This document shows positions 1 through 5,004 of a stretch of DNA of 5,017 nucleotides, one piece after another (the stretch's first letter is position 1; each line of letters starts with the position of its first letter). Below the pieces are notes generated by a model that was given only the letters and a program-made list of their open reading frames with translations, was not told the DNA's origin and made no database searches. This DNA is from Bacteroidota bacterium (lineage in GTDB: Bacteria > Bacteroidota > Bacteroidia > 2-12-FULL-35-15). The DNA is taken from contig JAPLDC010000089.1 of NCBI GenBank assembly GCA_026391935.1, forward strand, positions 1 to 5,017, written 5' to 3'. Both the position numbers and the translations under genes were made by a program.

Positions 1-2022
1 TATTATCCTTTGGATTCATGGTTCATTAAAACCACAGATTACAAAGAGCGCATGATCGAACTTAACAAGACGATAAACTGGAAGCCGGAATCAACAGGTA
101 CAGGCCGTTTTGGTAATTGGTTGGAGAATCTGAATGATTGGAATTTATCGCGTTCACGTTTTTGGGGTATTCCAATTCCTATCTGGACGAGTGAAGATAA
201 GTCCGAACAAATTTGTATCGGCTCTGCCGAGGAATTAAAAAAAGAAATTGAAAATGCAGTTGCAAAAGGGGCAATGCAAAATAATCCATTAGGCAATTTC
301 AAGCCCGGTGACAATAGCACTGAAAATTATAACACCTTCGATCTTCACAAGCCGTATGCAGATACGGTCGTGTTGGAACGCAATGGTAAAAGGCTTTTCC
401 GCGAACCCGATCTTATCGATGTATGGTTCGATTCAGGTGCGATGCCTTATGCTCAATTGCATTATCCTTTTGAGAATAAAGAATTAATAGATCAACGGAA
501 ATATTTCCCGGCGGATTTTATTGCCGAAGGAGTTGATCAAACAAGAGGTTGGTTTTTTACGCTTCATGCGATCGGAACAATGTGTTTTGATTCTGTTGCA
601 TTTAAAAATGTGGTGAGTAACGGTTTAGTGTTGGATAAGAACGGACAAAAGATGAGCAAGCGATTGGGTAATGCTGTCGATCCGTTCACGACAATTGAAA
701 AATATGGTCCAGATGCTACACGGTGGTATATGATCACCAATGCTGCACCGTGGGACAATCTAAAGTTTGATTTGGAAGGAATAGCGGAGGTGCAACGAAA
801 GTTTTTCGGAACCCTGCACAACACGTATTCATTCTTCTCTCTTTACGCAAACGTTGATGGATTCAACTATTCAGAAGGAGAGATCCCGATGTTGGAACGT
901 GCAGAAATTGATCGTTGGGTCATTTCCGAACTGAATACCTTGATAAAAAAAGTGGATGAAGCCTATTCTGATTATGAACCTCATCGTGCAGGAAGATTGA
1001 TAGAAAGCTTTGTTGATGAGCATTTGAGTAATTGGTATGTTCGTTTATGCAGAAGAAGATTTTGGAAAGGAGATTATTCCCAGGATAAAATTGCAGCATA
1101 TCAAACCTTGTATCGTTGCCTTGAAGTGATCGCTCAATTGTCCGCACCTATCGCTCCTTTCTTTATGGATCGTTTATATTCTGATCTGAATTCCGTGACC
1201 GGTCGTGATAAGGCGGAATCAATACATTTGAGTGATTTCCCTGTTTCGGATACCTTCCTGATAGATAAAAATTTGGAGGAGCGGATGGAGCTTGCTCAAA
1301 AAATATCTTCTATGGTATTGTCGATCCGTAAAAAAGAGAACATTCGTGTTCGTCAGCCACTAAATAAAATTCAAATTCCAATTTTAGATGATTCTTATAA
1401 ATCAAAAATTGAGGCTGTGAAAGATCTGATCTTGTCAGAAGTGAATGTGAAAAATTTAGATCTGGTAGATGAATCTCAAACGCAGATCGTAAAAAATCTG
1501 AAGTTGAATTTTAAGACCTTAGGAAAAAAATGTGGCAAACACATGAAATCAGTTCAGACATTTGCAGGCGAAAATGCGCAAGCAGTCATTTCAGGAATTG
1601 AAAAGAACGGAGTTTTTGAGGTAAAATTTGAAGGGGAAACAATTGTTTTGGATAGTGAAGATGTGGAGATCATCCCGGTTGATATTCCCGGATGGAAAGT
1701 GGCAAACTCGGGACAATTAACTGTGGCTCTGGATGTTACGATAAGTCCTGCTTTAAGAGAAGAAGGGTTGGCCAGGGAGCTGGTGAACAGGATCCAGAAT
1801 CTCCGAAAGGACAGTAATTTGGACGTTACCGACCGTATCGATGTAAAAATTCAGAGAAATTCTGCTATAAATGCGGCCATCAATAATAATTTGGACTATA
1901 TTTGCGCGGAAATTCTGGCTTCTTCCTTAGAACTAGTTGATACTGTGGAGGCTACAAACGGCTCTGAGGTTGAATTAGAGGAAGAGATAAAGACCATGAT
2001 TTCAATTATTAAACTTAACTAA
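1..2022 (+). CDS. ileS: Isoleucyl-tRNA synthetase, type 2 (5'-truncated by window edge)
   Basis: Cytoplasmic class I aminoacyl-tRNA synthetase that charges tRNA-Ile with isoleucine using ATP. The frame is open from base 1 (YYPLDSWFIKTT), so the TTG at 10 is not a real start. The first several hundred residues, with the HIGH motif and most of the CP1 editing domain, lie off the left edge. 673 residues are visible. Landmarks in visible numbering are NLSRSRFWGIPIPIW (about 45-59), WFDSG (142-146), the ATP-binding KMSKR loop (217-221, bases 649-663), the helical anticodon-binding domain (about 290-455, with LSNWYVRLCRRRFW and APIAPFFMD) and a C-terminal DUF5915-like region containing SPALREEGLARELVNRIQ. 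KMSKR instead of KMSKS, GAMPYAQLHYP, and no C-terminal CxxC zinc motif point to the eukaryote-like type 2 enzyme, usually reported as mupirocin-tolerant; that phenotype is inferred. No frameshift is seen. The next gene starts 11 nt after the TAA, so co-transcription is likely. Confidence 0.97.
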   Translation, partial: YYPLDSWFIKTTDYKERMIELNKTINWKPESTGTGRFGNWLENLNDWNLSRSRFWGIPIPIWTSEDKSEQICIGSAEELKKEIENAVAKGAMQNNPLGNFKPGDNSTENYNTFDLHKPYADTVVLERNGKRLFREPDLIDVWFDSGAMPYAQLHYPFENKELIDQRKYFPADFIAEGVDQTRGWFFTLHAIGTMCFDSVAFKNVVSNGLVLDKNGQKMSKRLGNAVDPFTTIEKYGPDATRWYMITNAAPWDNLKFDLEGIAEVQRKFFGTLHNTYSFFSLYANVDGFNYSEGEIPMLERAEIDRWVISELNTLIKKVDEAYSDYEPHRAGRLIESFVDEHLSNWYVRLCRRRFWKGDYSQDKIAAYQTLYRCLEVIAQLSAPIAPFFMDRLYSDLNSVTGRDKAESIHLSDFPVSDTFLIDKNLEERMELAQKISSMVLSIRKKENIRVRQPLNKIQIPILDDSYKSKIEAVKDLILSEVNVKNLDLVDESQTQIVKNLKLNFKTLGKKCGKHMKSVQTFAGENAQAVISGIEKNGVFEVKFEGETIVLDSEDVEIIPVDIPGWKVANSGQLTVALDVTISPALREEGLARELVNRIQNLRKDSNLDVTDRIDVKIQRNSAINAAINNNLDYICAEILASSLELVDTVEATNGSEVELEEEIKTMISIIKLN

Positions 2023-2033
2023 TACTCATACAA

Positions 2034-3008
2034 ATGGCTAAAAAAACGCAAAAAGGAAAACCAGCAAAGAAAGCTGCAAAGCCTGCAAAAAAAGCAGCTC
2101 CTAAAAAAGCATCTAAACCTGCAAAGAAAGTTGTAGCAAAAAAACCAGTGAAAAAAGTTGTGGCGAAAAAAGCAGCTCCTAAAAAGGCAGCAAAGCCCGC
2201 TAAAAAAGTAATAGCTAAAAAACCGGTAAAAAAGGTTGTGGCAAAAAAAGTAGTAGCAAAAAAACCGGTTAAAAAGGTAGTTGCAAAAAAAGTGGCTCCT
2301 AAGAAAGTTGTTAAAAAAGCTTCTAAACCTGTTAAAAAGGTAGTTGCAAAAAAAGTTACTAAACCTGTTGCAAAGAAAGTAATAGCTAAACCTGTTGCTA
2401 AAGTGATTGCAAAACCTGTTGCAAAAGTAGAACCGAAAAAGGTCGTTGCAGTAAAACCTGTTATTGAAAAAGTTGTTCCTGTTAAAAAAGCAGAAACGCT
2501 TAAGAAAAAACAACGTGACTTTTCTTCAGATGATGATTACAGTTCTGATGAAGCACCAATGGTGGTTGAGTATAAAACACCTTCTATCCGTAAGCCAATG
2601 GGACCTGCTCCTAAACCACATATTAATACCGATACACGTACACGATACTCTGATAATGAATTGAAGGAATTCAAAGAATTGATCCTTAAGAAATTAACGG
2701 AAGCTCAAAAAGATTATGAATTGTTGAAGAGCACTCTTTCTCATAAAGATGATCACGGAACAGATGATACGTCTCCGACATTTAAATTATTGGAAGATGG
2801 ATCTGATGTATTGTCAAAAGAGGAAACAGCTCATTTGGCTAGCCGTCAGGAAAAGTTTATTCAAAACCTTCAGAATGCTTTGATCCGTATTGAAAATAAA
2901 ACTTATGGTATCTGCAGAGCTACCGGCAAATTGATTTCTAAAGAACGTTTGAGAAGTGTTCCTCATGCTACTTTGGCGATCGAAGCTAAATTGGAGCAAC
3001 GCAATTAA
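2034..3008 (+). CDS. Histone-H1-like tail fused to DksA/TraR-family domain with degenerate zinc finger
   Basis: 324 residues in two contrasting halves. Residues 1-160 are a low-complexity Lys/Ala/Val/Pro tail made of units such as KPAKK, VVAKK, KPVKK and AAPKK, resembling bacterial H1-like and AlgP-like DNA-binding tails. A short acidic Ser/Asp linker follows (SSDDDYSSDEAP, 164-175). Residues 205-324 match the DksA/TraR layout: helix (NELKEFKELILKKLTEAQ), a tip segment (about 237-258, HGTDDTSPTFK), a return helix (SKEETAHLASRQEKFIQNLQ), then YGICRATGKLISKERLRSVPHATL. Canonical family members have CxxC-x17-CxxC; here only C294 remains, with T297, A315 and A318 in the other positions, so zinc binding is unlikely. 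DksA/TraR proteins bind the RNA polymerase secondary channel; the tail suggests DNA or RNA binding. Both roles are inferences for this protein. The ATG at 2034 fits the tight spacing to ileS; no Shine-Dalgarno sequence is visible. As I recall, Bacteroidota homologues next to ileS and lspA share the degenerate finger. Confidence 0.9.
   Translation: MAKKTQKGKPAKKAAKPAKKAAPKKASKPAKKVVAKKPVKKVVAKKAAPKKAAKPAKKVIAKKPVKKVVAKKVVAKKPVKKVVAKKVAPKKVVKKASKPVKKVVAKKVTKPVAKKVIAKPVAKVIAKPVAKVEPKKVVAVKPVIEKVVPVKKAETLKKKQRDFSSDDDYSSDEAPMVVEYKTPSIRKPMGPAPKPHINTDTRTRYSDNELKEFKELILKKLTEAQKDYELLKSTLSHKDDHGTDDTSPTFKLLEDGSDVLSKEETAHLASRQEKFIQNLQNALIRIENKTYGICRATGKLISKERLRSVPHATLAIEAKLEQRN
2061..2513 (+). repeat. 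Imperfect Lys/Ala/Val/Pro-coding repeats in the DksA-like gene
   Basis: This stretch encodes about residues 10-160 of the DksA-like protein. It is built from irregular short units (Lys-Pro-Ala-Lys-Lys, Val-Val-Ala-Lys-Lys, Lys-Pro-Val-Lys-Lys, Ala-Ala-Pro-Lys-Lys). A longer unit of about 25 residues, starting KPAKKVVAKKPVKK, recurs in near-identical form from residues 28 and 54, then decays into shorter Lys-Pro-Val-Ala units near residues 109-130. Codons vary between copies (AAA/AAG, GTT/GTA/GTG, GCA/GCT), so selection seems to act on the protein rather than the DNA, though the A-rich runs leave the tract prone to length change. Confidence 0.8.
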
Positions 3009-3034
3009 ATTACATTTTTTTAACTAAATAATTT

Positions 3035-3073
3035 TAAAGAAAGGTTACCATTGCGTAACCTTTCTTTATTTTT
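3035..3073 (+). terminator. Strong intrinsic terminator after the DksA-like gene
   Basis: A perfect 14-bp inverted repeat (arms 3035-3048 and 3055-3068; core AAAGAAAGGTTAC / GTAACCTTTCTTT) encloses a 6-nt loop, CATTGC, and is followed directly by five Ts (3069-3073). It begins 27 nt after the stop codon at 3006-3008. It should end the ileS / DksA-like transcript. An A-rich stretch also precedes the left arm, so weaker activity on the minus strand is possible. Confidence 0.88.
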
Positions 3074-3074
3074 G
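3067..3074 (+). promoter_or_regulatory. Candidate Bacteroidota -7 promoter element for lspA
   Basis: TATTTTTG matches the TAnnTTTG -7 consensus of Bacteroidota primary-sigma promoters exactly and lies 22 nt upstream of the lspA GTG. It overlaps the end of the terminator stem and its T-tract. No TTG sits at the usual -33 spacing: the nearest, at 3051-3053, leaves only 13 nt between elements. The call therefore rests on the -7 box and its position between a terminator and a gene that otherwise lacks a promoter. Confidence 0.4.
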
Positions 3075-3077
3075 CAA

Positions 3078-3091
3078 GAAATTTAAATTTC
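3078..3091. repeat. Perfect 14-bp palindrome in the lspA leader
   Basis: GAAATTTAAATTTC equals its own reverse complement. It lies between the candidate -7 element and the lspA start, where an operator or a transcription start site could be. It is entirely A/T except for the end bases, in AT-rich DNA, so chance is a serious alternative. No regulator is suggested. Confidence 0.3.
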
Positions 3092-3096
3092 CCTTT

Positions 3097-3759
3097 GTGA
3101 GAAAACCATTATTAATTGTATTCATTATTTTATTGATAGATCAGCTTATCAAGATCTATATTAAAACACATTTTTTTCTTGGCGAAGAAGTTCATCTTGG
3201 CGGTGATTGGGCGATCATCCATTTTACTGAGAATAATGGAATGGCCTATGGAATGGAGTTTGGTGGAGGATTTGGCAAGTTGTTTTTAAGTGTTTTCAGA
3301 ATCGTTGCTGTAGGGGGTATCGGTTATTATTTATGGACTTTAACAAAAAGTGCTGAAGACAAATTATATATCATTTGCATCGCTTTGATCTTTGCTGGGG
3401 CTTTGGGGAATATTGTTGATAGCGCCTTTTACGGGGTATTGTTCAGTGACAGTAATTACGAAGTTGCCCGTTTTTTGCCCGAAGAAGGAGGTTATTCTAC
3501 TTTCTTACATGGAAAAGTGGTCGATATGTTTTATTTCCCAATCATCAGAGGTCATTTCCCTTCCTGGTTTCCGATATGGGGAACAGAAGAATTTGAATTC
3601 TTCCGTCCTGTATTTAATTTTGCCGATTTCTCAATTAGTGTTGGTGTGGGAATGATTATACTTTTTCAAAAACGTTTCTTTGGCAAGAAAAAAGTAACGG
3701 AGGAGTCACCGGTTATCCCTGCAGCCACAAGCCCAGCCACTGAAGAGGCTGTAGAATAA
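3097..3759 (+). CDS. lspA: Lipoprotein signal peptidase (signal peptidase II)
   Basis: Inner-membrane aspartic protease that cleaves the signal peptide of prolipoproteins after their lipobox cysteine has been lipidated. 220 residues with four membrane helices (about 4-20, 62-82, 89-107, 173-191). Family motifs are present: DQLIK (15-19), NNGMAYGM (46-53), GALGNIVD (101-108), HGKVVDMF with catalytic Asp143, and FNFADFSISVG with catalytic Asp177. It is longer than the roughly 165-residue proteobacterial enzyme because of extra segments before and between the catalytic aspartates and a charged, Ala/Pro/Thr/Glu-rich tail after about residue 196; Bacteroidota LspA proteins commonly have the two inserts. 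Start: GTG at 3097 puts DQxxK at the expected distance from the N-terminus, and no in-frame ATG lies between the terminator and this codon. There is no Shine-Dalgarno sequence. Being near ileS is an ancient arrangement also seen in proteobacteria, but here a terminator separates them. Confidence 0.95.
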   Translation: MRKPLLIVFIILLIDQLIKIYIKTHFFLGEEVHLGGDWAIIHFTENNGMAYGMEFGGGFGKLFLSVFRIVAVGGIGYYLWTLTKSAEDKLYIICIALIFAGALGNIVDSAFYGVLFSDSNYEVARFLPEEGGYSTFLHGKVVDMFYFPIIRGHFPSWFPIWGTEEFEFFRPVFNFADFSISVGVGMIILFQKRFFGKKKVTEESPVIPAATSPATEEAVE

Positions 3760-3763
3760 TTTT

Positions 3764-3819
3764 TGTAAAAGACTTTATCTCTTTCCAATTCCAAATTATC
3801 TTTTACACTAATTTTTTTT
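3764..3819 (+). terminator. Possible weak lspA terminator running into the asd 3' end
   Basis: Arms TGTAAAAGA (3764-3772) and TCTTTTACA (3799-3807) are perfectly complementary over 9 bp but A/T-rich, with a long 26-nt loop. On the plus strand eight Ts follow at 3812-3819, after a 4-nt gap. The right arm and T-tract lie inside the last codons and stop of asd (Glu-Lys-Lys-Leu-Val-stop on the other strand). On the minus strand no T-tract follows the hairpin, so it is not a convincing asd terminator. Confidence 0.35.
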
Positions 3820-4789
3820 CTATCAAATATTCTGCAATTTGAATTGCATTTGTAGCAGCACCTTTTCTCAAGTTGTCTGAGACAATCCACATATTCAATG
3901 TTTTAGGTTGTGTTTCATCTCTGCGTAAGCGACCGACAAATACTTCATCTTTTTCATGCGCATCCATCGGCATCGGATATTTTAAATTTTTCACATCATC
4001 CACTATTACGACTCCAGGTGCATTTTGCAGAATGGAACGTACTTCATCCAGATCAAATTCGTTTTCAAATTCTACATTCACACTCTCGCTATGTCCGCCC
4101 ATTACAGGAATACGCACAGTTGTTGCTGTCACACGAATGTTTTTATCCATGATCTTTTTGGTTTCATTCACCATTTTCATTTCTTCTTTGGTGTAACCGT
4201 TATCAGTAAAAACATCTATTTGTGGGATCACGTTCAGATCGATAGGATAAGGATAAGCCATCTCTCCTTTTATTCCTTTGCGCTCATTCATCATCTGGTC
4301 AACAGCTTTCACACCGGTGCCGGTAACGGATTGGTAGGTAGAAACTACGATTCGTTGAATGATATATTTTTTATGTAATGGATTTAATGCCACCACCATT
4401 TGTATGGTTGAACAATTCGGATTTGCAATTATCTTATCCGCTGCAGTAAGCTCTGCAGCATTAATTTCAGGAACAACTAATTTTTTAGTTGCGTCCATCC
4501 TCCATGCGGATGAATTATCAATTACTGTGATTCCTGCTGCTGCAAATTTCGGAGCCCACTCCAATGAAGTACCGCCTCCTGCTGAAAAAAGTGCAACTAC
4601 AGGCTTCATATCAATAGCTGTTTGCATCCCAACAACCTTGTATTTTTTTCCTTTATATGAAATTTCTTTGCCAACCGATTTTTCGGATGCTACAGGAATT
4701 AATTCTGTGATCGGAAAATTACGTTCTTCCAATACCTGGATCATTTTGGTACCTACCAATCCGGTTGCTCCTACTACTGCTACTTTCAT
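3803..4789 (-). CDS. asd: Aspartate-semialdehyde dehydrogenase
   Basis: Cytoplasmic NADPH-dependent enzyme that reduces aspartyl-4-phosphate to aspartate-4-semialdehyde, the branch point to lysine/diaminopimelate, threonine, methionine and isoleucine. 328 residues, a normal full length. An N-terminal Rossmann fold carries the dinucleotide loop GATGLVG (7-13), with SAGGGTSLEWAP (69-80) and DNSSAWR (91-97) following. The catalytic cysteine is Cys126 in NPNCST (bases 4412-4414). TYQSVTGTG (151-159) supplies the conserved Gln153. RIPVMGGHSESVNVEF (227-241) carries the substrate Arg227 and catalytic His233. The C-terminal DNLRKGAATNAIQIAEYL (305-322) completes the cofactor site. The ATG at 4789 is preceded by an A-rich leader (AAAAACAAAAAT) with no Shine-Dalgarno sequence, usual for Bacteroidota, and gives the right spacing to the glycine loop. 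It converges on lspA with a 43-nt gap. No exact TAnnTTTG promoter is visible in the 228 bases upstream, so its promoter may be degenerate or lie beyond the right edge. Confidence 0.96.
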   Translation of the reverse strand: MKVAVVGATGLVGTKMIQVLEERNFPITELIPVASEKSVGKEISYKGKKYKVVGMQTAIDMKPVVALFSAGGGTSLEWAPKFAAAGITVIDNSSAWRMDATKKLVVPEINAAELTAADKIIANPNCSTIQMVVALNPLHKKYIIQRIVVSTYQSVTGTGVKAVDQMMNERKGIKGEMAYPYPIDLNVIPQIDVFTDNGYTKEEMKMVNETKKIMDKNIRVTATTVRIPVMGGHSESVNVEFENEFDLDEVRSILQNAPGVVIVDDVKNLKYPMPMDAHEKDEVFVGRLRRDETQPKTLNMWIVSDNLRKGAATNAIQIAEYLIEKKLV

Positions 4790-4823
4790 ATTTTTGTTTT
4801 TATTAATTAATTCTATTTATAAA

Positions 4824-4833
4824 TAACCTTTCC
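4824..4833. repeat. 10-bp direct repeat TAACCTTTCC, copy 1
   Basis: Identical to the sequence at 4944-4953, 120 bp away. The two copies bracket the palindromic element and the minus-strand terminator upstream of asd. Read on the minus strand, each copy contains GGAAAGGTT, which is complementary to the 5' arm (AGCCTTTCC) of that terminator. Confidence 0.5.
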
Positions 4834-4841
4834 TTTTTTTT

Positions 4842-4880
4842 CTTCTCCATTTGGAGAACGTGTCCGCAGGACGGATAAGG
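4842..4880. repeat. Candidate palindromic intergenic repeat (double hairpin)
   Basis: Two inverted repeats stand side by side: TTCTCCA-TT-TGGAGAA (4843-4858), then GTCC-GCA-GGAC (4862-4872), followed by a GGATAAGGC tail. The segment is visibly richer in G+C than the DNA around it. The layout resembles short palindromic intergenic elements (CTCC...GGAG, then TGTCCGCAGGACGG) that I recall from Bacteroidota genomes. That link is from memory and untested here. It may equally be a pair of leader hairpins in the asd mRNA. Confidence 0.45.
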
Positions 4881-4883
4881 CAT

Positions 4884-4911
4884 AAAAAAGCCTCTCCATT
4901 TTGGAAAGGCT
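4884..4911 (-). terminator. Minus-strand intrinsic terminator upstream of asd
   Basis: On the minus strand AGCCTTTCC (4911-4903), loop AAAAT, and GGAGAGGCT (4897-4889) form a 9-bp stem with one U-G wobble pair, followed by a run of Ts (4888-4884). On the plus strand the wobble becomes an A-C mismatch and As follow instead of Ts, so the signal works in the asd direction. Its 3' end lies about 95 nt before the asd ATG. It either ends a minus-strand gene lying to the right of the window or acts as an attenuator within the asd leader. Confidence 0.75.
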
Positions 4912-4938
4912 AAAAATTAGATGCTTATATATAAAACA

Positions 4939-5004
4939 CTAGTTAACCTTTCCGATGAGGAAATGTTTCTTACAGTGTTTTTTATTTATTGAGTTCATTT
5001 TCAT
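4939..5004 (-). CDS. Possible Lys-rich 21-residue ORF, or end of a gene beyond the right edge
   Basis: From ATG at 5004-5002 this frame encodes 21 residues: it begins MKMNSINKKHCKKHF, ends GKVN, and contains six lysines. The TAG stop lies at 4941-4939, 27 nt before the terminator stem. The same frame stays open to the window edge, so it may instead be the C-terminus of a longer protein. A second minus-strand frame is also open from the edge, reading FVATNENELNK with a stop at 4984-4982, and competes for that role. No homology is recognised, and A-rich noncoding DNA readily gives Lys codons, so this may not be translated. Confidence 0.2.
   Translation of the reverse strand: MKMNSINKKHCKKHFLIGKVN
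4944..4953. repeat. 10-bp direct repeat TAACCTTTCC, copy 2
   Basis: Second copy of the repeat at 4824-4833. On the minus strand it reads GGAAAGGTTA and overlaps the last codons of the short Lys-rich frame (Gly-Lys-Val-Asn). Nine of its bases can pair with the 5' arm of the terminator that follows, which would stop that terminator from folding. Confidence 0.5.

Noticed and set aside
10..12. TTG as a start codon for ileS
   Set aside because: The frame is open from base 1 and already reads conserved IleRS sequence (YYPLDSWF), so the gene simply enters from the left edge.
2019..2513. Long minus-strand open frame rich in Phe/Asn/Arg/Cys opposite the Lys-rich tail
   Set aside because: It is the antisense of AAA-, GCA- and GTT-rich repeats, which rarely produce stops in that frame. 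The biased composition has no domain, and the plus-strand frame is a clear DksA-like gene.
2793..2807. DxxD (D255, D258) as the DksA coiled-coil tip motif DxxDxA
   Set aside because: The alanine is missing and, as I recall, homologues have EGAAT-like residues here, so conservation of a functional tip motif cannot be claimed.
3700..3757. Minus-strand hairpin CAGCC...GGCTG near the end of lspA as an asd terminator
   Set aside because: Only a 5-bp stem with no T-tract after it on the minus strand; it lies in lspA coding sequence.
4359..4826. Plus-strand open frame of 155 codons opposite asd
   Set aside because: Shadow of asd: the minus strand carries a complete set of catalytic and cofactor motifs over the same bases, and the antisense translation has no recognisable pattern.
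4921..4992. Plus-strand 23-codon ORF starting ATG right after a TAG, containing VNLSDEEMF
   Set aside because: It ends at TGA within the window, has no promoter or similarity that I recognise, and overlaps the minus-strand leader signals. Too little supports translation.
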